Origin: an uncultured Clostridia bacterium | GTDB taxonomy: Bacteria; Bacillota; Clostridia; Oscillospirales; SIG627 | Assembly (NCBI GenBank): GCA_947589595.1 | Contig: CANQBV010000006.1 | Location: forward strand, 1-64,000 | Direction of reading: 5' to 3' | DNA length: 64,000 nucleotides | Part shown: positions 16,469 to 26,060 of the stretch, in pieces | Position numbering within the stretch: the stretch's first letter is position 1 | How the letters are laid out: the number at the start of each line of letters is the position of its first letter | Notes under the pieces: generated by a model | Told to the model about the DNA's origin: nothing | The model's input: the letters and a program-made list of their open reading frames with translations, nothing else | Databases searched by the model: none | Position numbers and translations under genes: made by a program

Positions 16469-18361
16469 TTATTCTTTTTCCAATTCGCCCCATTCCGCAA
16501 ACAGAGCGTCGATTTTTTGCCGCAGGGCTTCTTTTTCTTCAAACAGTGCCTGCAGACGGATATAATCGCTCGCGGCTTCTTCCGTTTCGTTGTCGATCTG
16601 TACGAGCCTTTCTTCCGCTGCCGCGATTTCGGCTTCGATCTTTTCGATCCGATGCTGCCGTTTCTGCGCCTCCTGCTTGCGCCTTTTCTGCTCGGCAAAG
16701 CCGGCTCCGGCGGCGCTTTTCTTTTGTCCCGAGGCTTTTTCGGGCATTTTGTGTTTTTCGCGGTACTCCAGAAGCGCCGCGTAAGTCCCTTTGAATTCCT
16801 TGACCTTGTTGCCGTCCAAGGCTTCTTCGCCGGTAAATTCCAAAAGGGACGTGGCGATTTTATTGATAAAATACCGGTCGTGCGAAACCGCAACGATCGT
16901 CCCTTCAAATCCCAAAAGCGCGTTTTCCAGCGCCTCGCGGGATTCAATATCCAGATGGTTGGTCGGCTCGTCCAACAGCAGAAGATTCACTTTTTTCTGC
17001 ATCAGCTTTGCCAAAACCAACCGCGCCCTCTCGCCGCCGGAAAGCACACGGATCTCTTTGAATACGTCGTCCCCTTTAAAAAGAAAGGTCGCCAAAAGCT
17101 TTCGCACCTCGGTGTGCGTCAGGTCGGTATCTTCCCAAATCTCCTCCAGTACGGTGCCGTTTTCATTCAGACGCTGATACTGATCATAATACCCCATTCG
17201 CACGTTATAGCCAAAGCGGAATTCACCGCCGCTGGGCGCGGTATTTCCGGCCAAGATCTGCAAAAGCGTGCTTTTTCCGCTGCCGTTGGCGCCGAGGATG
17301 ACAAGTCTGTCTTTTTTGTGCACCTCAAAAGAGAGCTTTTCAAACAAAACCTTATTGCCGTAGGCCTTGGAAAGCTCCTTTACGGAAATCACATCCTCGC
17401 CCGATTCCAGCGCGCCGGTAAACTGAAACGCCAGGCTTTCCGGCAGGTTTTCTGCTTTTTGCACCTTTACCATACGGTCGAGTGCTTTTTGGCGGGATTC
17501 CGCGGCGACAATATTTTTCTCGCGGTTCCAGCGGCGCTGCTGCTCAATAAAGGCCTCCATGCGAGCAATTTCTTTTTGCTGATTTTTGTAGTGCCGCTCC
17601 TGAATTTCCCGCTCCGTTTTTTTCTGCTCGCGGTATTGGGTATACGGTACGGCATAGAGCTTGGCGTGCGTGTTTTCAATTTCCAGCGTTTTCGTGGTCA
17701 CTCGATCCAGGAAAAAGCGGTCGTGCGAGATCACCAGCACGGTGCTGCGAAGCTGCTTTAATTTCTCCTCCAGCCACTCCAGCGCACGGATATCGAGGTG
17801 GTTGGTCGGTTCGTCCAGCAGCAAAATATCCGGCTCTTCCAAAAGCAGCAGCGCAAGCTGCAGGGAAGTTTTCTGTCCGCCTGAAAGAGAGCCGACCGGC
17901 AGGGAAAGCATGTCCTCAAAGCCCATACTGATCAGCGTGCCGTGCACCCGGCTTTGATATTGGTACCCGCCCAAAGACTGAAACTTTGCTTCCAAGGCGG
18001 AATAGGCTTCAATTTTCGCATCGGAATGATCGGTCTTCAGTTCCTCCTGCAAAGCGGCAAGGCGGCTTTCCATGGCCGACAGTTCCCGGAAAACACGAAG
18101 CCCCGCTTCGTAAACGGTGAGCGCAGGATCAATTGTGGAAAGCTGTTCCAAAAAGCCTACTGTTTTGTCTTTTGCAAGAAAGACCTCGCCGGTATAGGCA
18201 AAATCCTTGTCATAAAACACGCGCATCAGCGTGCTTTTGCCGGCGCCGTTCACGCCGACGATACTGACTTTATCGCCCTGATTGATCGAAAACGTGACGT
18301 TTTCCAAAATCACATTTTCGCCAAAGCGGACTCCGACTTTGTTGGTACCGATGATAAACAT
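16469..18361 (-). CDS. ABC-F family ATPase (YdiF/Uup-like translation factor)
   Basis: A soluble protein with two ABC modules and no membrane domain, expected to bind the ribosomal E site and rescue stalled translation or influence assembly. The 630 residues contain Walker A VGVNGAGKST and signature LSGGQK with DEPTNHLD in the first half, a P-site tip linker rich in E/K/R, then GANGSGKST, LSGGER and DEPTNHLD in the second. A C-terminal coiled coil of about 100 residues (KRRKQEAQKRQHRIEK onward) resembles YdiF and Uup. All catalytic residues are intact, unlike the second ABC-F at 47343-48935. Resistance function is not implied. Confidence 0.9.
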   Translation of the reverse strand: MFIIGTNKVGVRFGENVILENVTFSINQGDKVSIVGVNGAGKSTLMRVFYDKDFAYTGEVFLAKDKTVGFLEQLSTIDPALTVYEAGLRVFRELSAMESRLAALQEELKTDHSDAKIEAYSALEAKFQSLGGYQYQSRVHGTLISMGFEDMLSLPVGSLSGGQKTSLQLALLLLEEPDILLLDEPTNHLDIRALEWLEEKLKQLRSTVLVISHDRFFLDRVTTKTLEIENTHAKLYAVPYTQYREQKKTEREIQERHYKNQQKEIARMEAFIEQQRRWNREKNIVAAESRQKALDRMVKVQKAENLPESLAFQFTGALESGEDVISVKELSKAYGNKVLFEKLSFEVHKKDRLVILGANGSGKSTLLQILAGNTAPSGGEFRFGYNVRMGYYDQYQRLNENGTVLEEIWEDTDLTHTEVRKLLATFLFKGDDVFKEIRVLSGGERARLVLAKLMQKKVNLLLLDEPTNHLDIESREALENALLGFEGTIVAVSHDRYFINKIATSLLEFTGEEALDGNKVKEFKGTYAALLEYREKHKMPEKASGQKKSAAGAGFAEQKRRKQEAQKRQHRIEKIEAEIAAAEERLVQIDNETEEAASDYIRLQALFEEKEALRQKIDALFAEWGELEKE

Positions 18362-18431
18362 GTTCTGTTCCTTTTCTTTCTTTTGCCGTTACAAGTTTTA
18401 TAATAGCCGTTTTTCCGCGCCTTTTCAAGAC

Positions 18432-18457
18432 AAAAAGCGGGCGTTTGCCCGCTTTTG
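18432..18457 (-). terminator. Terminator after the CapA-like gene
   Basis: AAAAGCGGGC (18433-18442) pairs with GCCCGCTTTT (18447-18456); on the minus strand U residues follow the stem. It lies 15 bases after the CapA-like stop. Confidence 0.8.
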
Positions 18458-18471
18458 CAGCATTTCCGGTT

Positions 18472-19995
18472 TTATTTGGTAATGGAGATCACGTGCAGAT
18501 GTTCTTTGGTAAACGCCGTCTGCTTGCCCAGACCGCGCCGCATCGTGCGGGAATAGGAAGCCAGATCGTTAACAAAAGTATCGACGCTGGCGGCGGCAAA
18601 ATTCAGTCTCGGAGAGCCGTCTTCCGCAGAGGCCGCTACCGGGTACAGCGTAATTTCACCGGGTACGGCTTTGCCGTTTGCGGAGAGCGAAAAGCTTTGT
18701 TGATATAAAAACGTGCGGCTATCCTGCGCGTTAAGATTTACCAAATCACCCGGGGAATATAAAATCGAAACTCCGTTGTATTGCTCCAGCGCCATGATGG
18801 CGCCCGGGTAGGTTCCCAGCACGAAGTTTGCGCCGTTGTCCACTGCGCTTTTCGCGGTCAGTGCCTGTGTCATGGAAGGATCCCAGTCGTCGTTGCAGGT
18901 GGTGATCCAGTTGAAATGAACGATCACAAACACCGCGCCGTCAGCCTTTGCGGCGGCAATATCGGTTTTCGGGGCGTCAAAGGTGTAGTCGGTTCTTTTG
19001 CATTCATCGGTAATATCGTAGCTGATATACGCGACTTTTCCCAGCTTGGAGGGGTAGTAACAAACCGTCCCTTCGTCGGAGTACAAAACACCCGAGGTGG
19101 AAAGAGCGTTTTTGGTATCCGTTTTGCCGTTTTCACCGTAGTTGAGAAGGTTGCCGTCGGAAAGGGAAACAACGTCCATGCCGCCGTTTTTCAAAAGCGC
19201 GGCATAGGCCGGAAGCCCTTTTACGGCGCCGTCCTTACGGGCGGTGATGGAAGTGGTCAGCGGGGCTTTGAGATTGGCAAAGCTGACGTCATCGTTCAAT
19301 AAAACAGAACTGAGCCCGTAAAACGGAAACGCATAAAGAGCGTTTTCCTGTTTGGCTTTAAAGCTCGAATCGTTTTCGGCGCCAAGCAGCGTATCTCCAA
19401 GCACCAGGTTGCCGCCGAAGGTGAGAACCAGAGTATTGGCCTGATCCTTTTTCTGCCGGTTGTAAACCGAGAGCATGGCAAGCGTCAGCTTGCCGTTGGC
19501 GTCGGTATCCAGCTTCGGCAGGTGAGCCAGGGTTTCGTCATTTTCCGGACGGTCGGCAGGGTAGGTGTTTTCAATTTCAGTGAGCATAGCCGAAACGCGC
19601 GTGGAAAAGGAAGCGTTGTCGGTGAACGGAGTGGATAAAACGTCGCGCAGAATACCTGCCAGGCGCGCATAATAGGTGGCGCCGGCAAAATCTTCGTCAG
19701 ATTTCAAATATTCCGCCGCGTTATCCAGGCGTTCTGCCAGCTCCGACATGGCTTCCTGATATTCTTTATCCTCCTGATAGGCTAGCCGCACGATCAGGTC
19801 TTCCAAATCATACCCGCATTGTTCTGCATAGGCCTTGGTATAAGCTTCCGATTCCCCTGAGAGAGTAACGGAGGTTTCCTCCTCCGTTTTCTTTTCGCTG
19901 AAATCGTGAGTCATGGAAAATCGAACCAAAAATACAGTGCCTGCCAGAACGACAATGCACAGGATTATACTAATCAGTTTGGATCTCATAAACAC
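18472..19995 (-). CDS. CapA/PgsA-like surface protein with degenerate metal site
   Basis: A 507-residue membrane-anchored protein (anchor at about residues 8-25). Residues 51-180 are helical; about 185-430 follow the CapA calcineurin-like pattern: TFGGNLVLGD (192-201), NLKAPLT (241), GMDVVSLSDGNLLNYG (272-287), VIVHFNW (358), then GTYPGAIMALEQYNGVSILYSPGDLV (394-419, quoted only to locate it: GTYPG, YNGVSILYSPGDL). In typical CapA proteins these read NLE, SLANNHxxDYG, VHWG and GHHPH. Here NNH and the HH/H positions are lost, so metal-dependent activity is doubtful. CapA proteins act in polyglutamate or capsule synthesis; the role here is unknown. Own promoter and terminator. Confidence 0.75.
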   Translation of the reverse strand: MFMRSKLISIILCIVVLAGTVFLVRFSMTHDFSEKKTEEETSVTLSGESEAYTKAYAEQCGYDLEDLIVRLAYQEDKEYQEAMSELAERLDNAAEYLKSDEDFAGATYYARLAGILRDVLSTPFTDNASFSTRVSAMLTEIENTYPADRPENDETLAHLPKLDTDANGKLTLAMLSVYNRQKKDQANTLVLTFGGNLVLGDTLLGAENDSSFKAKQENALYAFPFYGLSSVLLNDDVSFANLKAPLTTSITARKDGAVKGLPAYAALLKNGGMDVVSLSDGNLLNYGENGKTDTKNALSTSGVLYSDEGTVCYYPSKLGKVAYISYDITDECKRTDYTFDAPKTDIAAAKADGAVFVIVHFNWITTCNDDWDPSMTQALTAKSAVDNGANFVLGTYPGAIMALEQYNGVSILYSPGDLVNLNAQDSRTFLYQQSFSLSANGKAVPGEITLYPVAASAEDGSPRLNFAAASVDTFVNDLASYSRTMRRGLGKQTAFTKEHLHVISITK

Positions 19996-20027
19996 TCCTT
20001 TCCGCTGTAAGCCGGATCAATATTTTT

Positions 20028-20056
20028 ATTATACACGATCTTTTCCTATTTTTCAA
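20028..20056 (-). promoter_or_regulatory. Sigma-A promoter of the CapA-like gene
   Basis: On the minus strand TTGAAA (20056-20051), 17 nt, perfect TATAAT (20033-20028), 33 bases before the start codon. Confidence 0.8.
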
Positions 20057-20081
20057 CATTTTTCTGAAAACTCAGTTTTTC

Positions 20082-20110
20082 TTGAAAAAATAAGCGCGGT
20101 GTGATAAAAT
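20082..20110 (+). promoter_or_regulatory. Sigma-A promoter of radC
   Basis: TTGAAA (20082-20087), 17 nt, TAAAAT (20105-20110), 41 bases before radC. It is divergent from the CapA-like promoter. Confidence 0.7.
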
Positions 20111-20150
20111 GGAAAAAAATTGACAGACTGAATAGAAAGGATCATTTTTC

Positions 20151-20918
20151 ATGGCGGCTGAAAAACCAAAAAATCCGCATGAACATCACCGGCAGCGCCT
20201 GAAAGGACGCTTTTTGACTGAAGGACTCGAACATTTTGAGGATCACAATGTTTTGGAGCTCGTTTTGTTTTACGCGCTGCCGCGGAGAGATACCAACGAA
20301 ATCGCCCATCGGCTGCTGGATCGTTTCGGAAGCCTGTCCGGCGTGTTCGAAGCAAGCCCGGAAGAACTGGCGGAGGTCGATGGGATCGGTGAATATGCGG
20401 CGGTCTTTTTAAAAACCTATCCCGCCGTGGCGCAGCGCTATTTTAAGGATCGTTTTGCCGCCCGGACCAAGGATTGGAACTATGAATCTCTCGGCAAAAA
20501 GCTGATCATTTATTATGCCGGCAAGGCGCAGGAGGAAGTCTATGCAATCTTTTTCGATAATGCTCTTGCCATTTGCGGTGAACAGAAGATCCACGAAGGA
20601 GATATTAACTCCGCCGGTTTTTCCATGCGGAAGCTCGTCAATGCCGTTGTGCATTACAAAGCGTCTTTCGTTGTTTTAGCGCACAATCATCCGCACGGAC
20701 TGCCCTATGCCTCCAATGACGATCTGCACACCAACGGCGTCTTAAAAAGTCTGCTTGCGCATATGAATGTTGCCCTGCTCGATCATTACATCATTTCGGA
20801 AGATCACTTTTCCAGCATGGATAAAGAAAACTTTGAGCACTATATCAAATGGTTCCGCGAGGACGACCGATCCGCACAAAAGAAGATCAACAGAAGCAAA
20901 AGTCCGATCGATCTTTGA
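20151..20918 (+). CDS. radC: RadC family JAB-domain protein
   Basis: A 255-residue protein with an N-terminal helix-hairpin-helix region (LLDRFGSLSGVFEASPEELAEV region, residues about 62-83) and a C-terminal JAB/MPN metalloprotease-like domain. The JAMM motif is intact: HNHPHG, seven residues to Ser, then NDD. RadC was named for a DNA-repair phenotype in E. coli that later proved to be due to recG, so its role is unsettled. It is followed by a 29-codon frame and terminator, then uvrB. Confidence 0.9.
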   Translation: MAAEKPKNPHEHHRQRLKGRFLTEGLEHFEDHNVLELVLFYALPRRDTNEIAHRLLDRFGSLSGVFEASPEELAEVDGIGEYAAVFLKTYPAVAQRYFKDRFAARTKDWNYESLGKKLIIYYAGKAQEEVYAIFFDNALAICGEQKIHEGDINSAGFSMRKLVNAVVHYKASFVVLAHNHPHGLPYASNDDLHTNGVLKSLLAHMNVALLDHYIISEDHFSSMDKENFEHYIKWFREDDRSAQKKINRSKSPIDL

Positions 20919-20931
20919 AGAGGAGAACCCC

Positions 20932-21021
20932 ATGAAATTACTGCTTCGGCAATGCAACCAGGGTGCAATGCGTTTTGCGTGGAACGCCGTCCGCGCCCGC
21001 AGAACGCTCTCGGCGCGCTGA
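20932..21021 (+). CDS. Possible 29-residue Arg-rich peptide
   Basis: ATG 20932 follows GAGGAG by six bases and opens a 29-codon frame: MKLLLRQCNQGAMRF then AWNAVRARRTLSAR. It lies 13 bases after radC and before the terminator at 21071. The product is basic with no recognised family. The strong ribosome site is the only support. It may be a leader peptide or noise. Confidence 0.3.
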   Translation: MKLLLRQCNQGAMRFAWNAVRARRTLSAR

Positions 21022-21070
21022 GGTTCGTTTTGGCGGTTGACGCCGAAAAATGCTCGCGCTCGTAATGAAA

Positions 21071-21120
21071 AAAGAGAGCTAAGCGGAAAAAATTCCTTGC
21101 TTAGCCCTCTTTCTTTTTTT
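21071..21120 (+). terminator. Terminator between radC and uvrB
   Basis: AAAGAGAGCTAAGC (21071-21084) pairs with GCTTAGCCCTCTTT (21099-21112) with one mismatch, followed by C and a run of seven T. Confidence 0.88.
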
Positions 21121-21194
21121 GCAAAAGCGTGCTATAATATACTGATAAAATTTGCAGACGTAGTGGCTGAGAAAACGGGAAAGGAGGTTTTGAT

Positions 21195-23171
21195 ATGGAT
21201 CATTTTGAATTGGTATCCAATTACAAACCCACGGGCGATCAACCGCAGGCGATCGAAAAACTGGTCGCCGGCGTTCAAAACGGCTATAAGGAACAGACGC
21301 TGCTCGGCGTGACCGGATCCGGCAAAACCTTCACGATGGCCAACGTCATCGCCCGTCTGAACCGCCCCACACTGGTGTTGGCTCACAATAAAACCCTGGC
21401 CGCCCAGCTCTGCAGTGAATTCCGTGAATTTTTTCCCCACAACGCGGTGGAATATTTTGTTTCTTATTACGACTACTATCAGCCGGAGGCCTATATTCCG
21501 GGAAAGGATGTTTATATTGAAAAGGATTCTGCCATCAACGAGGAGATCGATAAACTGCGCCACAGTGCCACCTCCTCTTTGTTTGAGAGGCGGGACGTGA
21601 TCATCGTTTCTTCGGTTTCCTGCATCTATACGCTGGGCGACCCGCGCGAGTACCGATCCATGACGCTCTCACTTCGGCCGGGGATGTCCATTTCGCGAGA
21701 TGCGGTTCTGCACCGCTTGGTGGAGATTCAGTACGAGCGCAACGATCTGAATTTTGTGCGTAATAAATTCCGTGTACGCGGCGACGTGGTGGATATCTTC
21801 CCGGCCGGGAACAGCGAAACCGCCGTGCGGGTGGAATTTTTCGGCGATGAGATCGACCGCATTGTGGAATTCCATGCGCTCACCGGCACGCCTGTTGCCA
21901 ATCTTAACCATATTGTCATTTATCCCGCCAGTCACTACGCAACCAGCCTGGAGCGCCGTGAAAAGGCAATTCGCGAAATCGAGGAGGAGCTGGTGGAGCG
22001 GGTGCGCTTTTTCGAAGAAAAGGGCAGGATTCTGGAGGCCCAGCGCCTGCGCGACCGTGTGAATTACGATATGGAAATGGTGCGCGAGATCGGCTATTGC
22101 AGCGGAATTGAAAACTATTCGCGCGTTTTCGCCGGCAATCCGCCCGGCGCAACGCCCTATACCTTGCTGGATTATTTCCCCGAGGATTTTATTTTGATGG
22201 TCGATGAATCCCACGCCACCATTCCGCAGGTGCGCGCCATGAGTGCGGGGGATCGCGCTCGTAAGCAGAACCTGGTGGATTACGGCTTCCGCCTTCCCAG
22301 CGCCTACGATAACCGTCCCTTACGCTTTGACGAATTTGAAAAGAAAATTCACCAAACCATTTTTGTCAGCGCCACGCCCGCGGAGTTTGAACTGGAGCGC
22401 AGCGAGCAGGTGGTGGAACAGATCATTCGCCCCACCGGGCTTCTGGATCCCGTCTGTGAGGTGCGGAAAACCGAAGGACAGATCGACGATCTCATTTCCG
22501 AAATCAACCGGCGTGCCGATCGGAAAGAGAGGGTATTGGTCGTCACCTTAACCAAAAAAATGGCAGAGGATCTGACCGACTTTCTGGAGGAAAAAGGCAT
22601 TCGCGTGCGCTATATGCACCACAACGTGGAAACCATGGAACGCGTGGAGCTTTTAAAATCCCTGCGTCTGGGGGAATTCGACGTTTTGGTGGGCATTAAC
22701 CTTTTGCGCGAGGGGCTGGATCTTCCCGAGGTTTCGCTGATCGCCATCCTCGACGCCGATAAAGAGGGGTTTTTGCGCAGCGAGCGAAGCCTCATTCAAA
22801 TCATCGGCCGCGCCGCCCGGCACGTGGAGGGCAAGGTCATTATGTATGCGGATACGGTGACCGATTCCATGCAGCGTGCCATTGCCGAAACCGCGCGCCG
22901 GCGAAAGCTGCAGGAACAGTATAACCTCGAACACAACATCACCCCCAAGGGGATTGTGAAGAAAGTACAGACTCTGCCCGAGGTAACCGTCAAGCACGAG
23001 GAAAAATCCGCCTCCGGCAAAAAGAAAAAGATGTCCCGCGCCGAGCGCACCAAGCTTTTGGAGAAGCTGCGCTTCGAGATGATGGCAGCCTCCAAACGCC
23101 TGGATTTCGAATATGCGGCCGTCCTGCGCGATCGGATCCGCGAAATTCAAAATCAAATGGAAAGCAAATAA
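21195..23171 (+). CDS. uvrB: UvrABC system protein B
   Basis: Damage-verifying helicase-like subunit of nucleotide excision repair. The 658 residues contain Walker A GVTGSGKT (about residue 38), the beta-hairpin region [14 protein letters not shown] that clamps DNA, DESH (Walker B), helicase motif [15 protein letters not shown], motif [11 protein letters not shown], and the C-terminal UVR domain ([20 protein letters not shown] region) that contacts UvrC. Start ATG 21195 follows AAAGGAGG. Twenty-four bases separate it from uvrA, the common Firmicutes arrangement. Confidence 0.98.
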   Translation: MDHFELVSNYKPTGDQPQAIEKLVAGVQNGYKEQTLLGVTGSGKTFTMANVIARLNRPTLVLAHNKTLAAQLCSEFREFFPHNAVEYFVSYYDYYQPEAYIPGKDVYIEKDSAINEEIDKLRHSATSSLFERRDVIIVSSVSCIYTLGDPREYRSMTLSLRPGMSISRDAVLHRLVEIQYERNDLNFVRNKFRVRGDVVDIFPAGNSETAVRVEFFGDEIDRIVEFHALTGTPVANLNHIVIYPASHYATSLERREKAIREIEEELVERVRFFEEKGRILEAQRLRDRVNYDMEMVREIGYCSGIENYSRVFAGNPPGATPYTLLDYFPEDFILMVDESHATIPQVRAMSAGDRARKQNLVDYGFRLPSAYDNRPLRFDEFEKKIHQTIFVSATPAEFELERSEQVVEQIIRPTGLLDPVCEVRKTEGQIDDLISEINRRADRKERVLVVTLTKKMAEDLTDFLEEKGIRVRYMHHNVETMERVELLKSLRLGEFDVLVGINLLREGLDLPEVSLIAILDADKEGFLRSERSLIQIIGRAARHVEGKVIMYADTVTDSMQRAIAETARRRKLQEQYNLEHNITPKGIVKKVQTLPEVTVKHEEKSASGKKKKMSRAERTKLLEKLRFEMMAASKRLDFEYAAVLRDRIREIQNQMESK

Positions 23172-23195
23172 CCGAAAGTAAAAAAAGGAACTACC

Positions 23196-26060
23196 ATGGC
23201 AAGAGAAAATATTGTGGTCAAAGGCGCCCGCGTGCATAACCTGCAAAATATCGAACTCGAAATCCCGCGCGATAAACTGGTCGTTTTCACTGGTCTTTCC
23301 GGCAGCGGGAAGTCCTCGCTGGCGTTCGATACCATTTTTGCCGAGGGGAACCGGCGCTTTGTAGAATCGCTTTCTTCCTATGCAAGAATGTTTTTAGGTC
23401 AGGTGGATAAACCGGATGTGGATTCCATTGAGGGGCTGTCGCCCTCCATTTCCATCGACCAAAAAACCACCTCCAAAAACCCGCGCTCCACGGTCGGCAC
23501 CGTCACGGAAATCTACGATTATCTGCGCCTTTTGTACGCGCGTGTCGGCATTCCGCACTGCCCGGTCTGCGGCAAGGAGATCAAAGCGCAGTCGATCGAT
23601 CAGATCATCGACCAGATCATGCTTTTGCCCGAAGGCACGAAATTTCAGATCCTCGCCCCGGTGGTTCACGGCAAAAAAGGACAGCACGAAAAAATTCTCG
23701 ATCACGCCAAAGAAGACGGCTTTGTCCGTGTGAAGGTGGACGGCTATGTCTACGATATCACCGAAGTGCCGCCCTTGGATAAAAACAAAAAACACGATGT
23801 GGAAATCGTGGTGGATCGTCTGGTCATGAAGCCCGGAATCGAAGGGAGACTGACCGGCTCGGTGGAAACGGCGTTCAAGCATTCCGCCGGCGGCGTGGTG
23901 ATCGATCTGGTTTCGCTTGCGGAAAACGACCCGGAAAAATATAAGTTTTTCTCTACGGCGTTTGCCTGCGAAGAGCACAATTTCAGCATCGAGGAATTGG
24001 CGCCCCGGATGTTTTCGTTCAACAATCCCTACGGCGCCTGCCCGGAATGCGACGGCATCGGGGTCAAGCAGACCATCTCTCCGCAGCGCGTCATTCCCGA
24101 CTTAAGCCGTTCGCTTGCCGACGGCGGCATTCAGTGCAACGGCTTTAAGACCATGAAGGAAGATAACTGGTCGGGCATGATCTATAAACAGGTGGTCGCC
24201 CCCTACGGCTGCACCTTAAAAACGCCGTTCTGCGACTACCCCGAAGAAGCCATGAAGGCACTGCTTTACGGTACCGGAGATACTCTCTATACCGTGCCGT
24301 TTACGGAAAACGGCGTCAAGCAGGATTACGTGGTGAAATTTGCCGGGGTGATTCCCAAAATTCTCGAGCGCTATCACACTTTCCACGATACCTATTACGA
24401 GGAATTTTTTGAAGACGTCACCTGCGCTGCCTGTCATGGTCGCCGGCTGAAGCCGGAGATTTTAGCCGTCACGGTCGGCGGAATCAGCATCACGGATTTC
24501 TGCGATCTTTCGGTGGAAAAAGAGCTTGCTTTTCTCGATACACTGAAATTCACCGAAAAGGAAGCCAAAATTGCCAAGGAGATCATTAAGGAGATCCGCT
24601 CGCGACTGGACTTTTTAAGAAGCGTGGGACTGGGGTATCTCACTCTCTCGCGCAAGGCGGGCACCCTTTCCGGCGGGGAGAGCCAGCGCATCCGCCTGGC
24701 CACGCAGATCGGTTCGTCTCTGATGGGAGTTCTCTATATTTTGGATGAACCCAGCATCGGCCTGCACCAGCGCGATAATACCAAGCTGATCCAAACCCTG
24801 AAAAAGCTCCGCGACACGGGCAACACGGTCATCGTGGTGGAGCACGATACCGAAACCATAGAAAACGCCGATTTTGTGGTGGATATCGGCCCCGAAGCCG
24901 GCATTCACGGCGGTAAGGTCGTGTTCAGTGGGACTCCGCAGGAAATTCTTTCCTGCGAAGAATCCATTACCGGGCAGTATTTATCCGGCAAGCGCTTTAT
25001 TCCGATTCCCGAAACAAGACGGGAAGGGAACGGTTCTTCTCTTTGGATCCGCGGCGCGCGGCAGAACAATTTAAAAAATATTGATGTGGAGATCCCGCTG
25101 GGAAAATTGGTCTGCGTGACCGGCGTTTCCGGCAGCGGTAAATCCTCGCTGATCAACGGCATTTTGCTGCCGGAGCTCGGCAAAAAGCTCAACCGCGCCA
25201 ATACCATTTCCGGTAACTTCGACCGTATTGAGGGCATCGAAGCTCTCGATAAGGTCATTGCCATCGACCAATCCCCCATCGGCAGAACACCGCGCTCCAA
25301 CCCGGCGACCTACACGGGGCTGTTTACCGAGATTCGCCAGGTCTTTGCCAAAACGCAGGATGCCAAAATGCGTGCCTTCGGGCCGGATCGCTTTTCGTTC
25401 AATCTGCGCGGCGGCCGCTGTGAATCCTGCCAGGGCGACGGCACCATCAAGATCGAAATGCACTTTTTGCCCGACGTATACGTCAATTGTGACGTTTGTC
25501 ATGGCAAGCGCTACAACCGCGAAACGCTGGAAGTCAAGTATAAAGGAAAATCCATTGCCGACGTGCTGGATATGACGGTTTCGGAAGCCCTCTTGTTTTT
25601 CGAAAATATCCCCTCCATTGCCCGCAAGCTGCAGACCCTGCAGGACGTAGGACTGGGGTATGTGAAGATCGGCCAATCCTCCACCACGCTTTCCGGCGGG
25701 GAAGCGCAGCGCGTGAAGCTTTCCTGCGAATTATCCCGGCGCGACACCGGCCGGACCTGCTATATTCTGGATGAACCGACCACCGGCCTGCATTCCGACG
25801 ACGTGAATAAGCTCTGCAAGGTCTTGAACCGCCTTGCCGACGCCGGCAATTCCGTCATTGTCATCGAGCACAACCTGGACGTCATTAAATGCGCGGATTA
25901 TATCATCGACCTCGGCCCCGAAGGGGGCGACGCCGGCGGCAGGATCATCGCCCGGGGAACGCCGGAAGAGGTGGCGAAAAACAAAAACAGCTTCACAGGT
26001 CAGTACCTGAAGCCGATTCTGGAAAAAGAAGCGCAAAAGCGGAAAGGAAAGAAAAAATGA
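23196..26060 (+). CDS. uvrA: UvrABC system protein A
   Basis: DNA damage recognition ATPase of nucleotide excision repair. The 954-residue protein has two ABC modules: [13 protein letters not shown] (about residue 33) and [13 protein letters not shown] (about 642), two signatures ([12 protein letters not shown] and [12 protein letters not shown]), and zinc modules including [15 protein letters not shown] and CESCQGDG with CDVCHGKR. The stop overlaps the next gene's start (ATGA at 26057-26060), so the downstream radical SAM gene is translationally coupled. Confidence 0.98.
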   Translation: MARENIVVKGARVHNLQNIELEIPRDKLVVFTGLSGSGKSSLAFDTIFAEGNRRFVESLSSYARMFLGQVDKPDVDSIEGLSPSISIDQKTTSKNPRSTVGTVTEIYDYLRLLYARVGIPHCPVCGKEIKAQSIDQIIDQIMLLPEGTKFQILAPVVHGKKGQHEKILDHAKEDGFVRVKVDGYVYDITEVPPLDKNKKHDVEIVVDRLVMKPGIEGRLTGSVETAFKHSAGGVVIDLVSLAENDPEKYKFFSTAFACEEHNFSIEELAPRMFSFNNPYGACPECDGIGVKQTISPQRVIPDLSRSLADGGIQCNGFKTMKEDNWSGMIYKQVVAPYGCTLKTPFCDYPEEAMKALLYGTGDTLYTVPFTENGVKQDYVVKFAGVIPKILERYHTFHDTYYEEFFEDVTCAACHGRRLKPEILAVTVGGISITDFCDLSVEKELAFLDTLKFTEKEAKIAKEIIKEIRSRLDFLRSVGLGYLTLSRKAGTLSGGESQRIRLATQIGSSLMGVLYILDEPSIGLHQRDNTKLIQTLKKLRDTGNTVIVVEHDTETIENADFVVDIGPEAGIHGGKVVFSGTPQEILSCEESITGQYLSGKRFIPIPETRREGNGSSLWIRGARQNNLKNIDVEIPLGKLVCVTGVSGSGKSSLINGILLPELGKKLNRANTISGNFDRIEGIEALDKVIAIDQSPIGRTPRSNPATYTGLFTEIRQVFAKTQDAKMRAFGPDRFSFNLRGGRCESCQGDGTIKIEMHFLPDVYVNCDVCHGKRYNRETLEVKYKGKSIADVLDMTVSEALLFFENIPSIARKLQTLQDVGLGYVKIGQSSTTLSGGEAQRVKLSCELSRRDTGRTCYILDEPTTGLHSDDVNKLCKVLNRLADAGNSVIVIEHNLDVIKCADYIIDLGPEGGDAGGRIIARGTPEEVAKNKNSFTGQYLKPILEKEAQKRKGKKK

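Noticed and set aside
16466-17761. Long open frame on the plus strand opposite the first ABC-F gene
   Set aside because: It mirrors the intact ABC-F on the other strand, has no ribosome site and a composition typical of an antisense shadow.
25889-26056. Extended start of the TIGR03960-type gene inside uvrA
   Set aside because: The added residues are out-of-frame uvrA; the ATGA junction at 26057 is the natural start.
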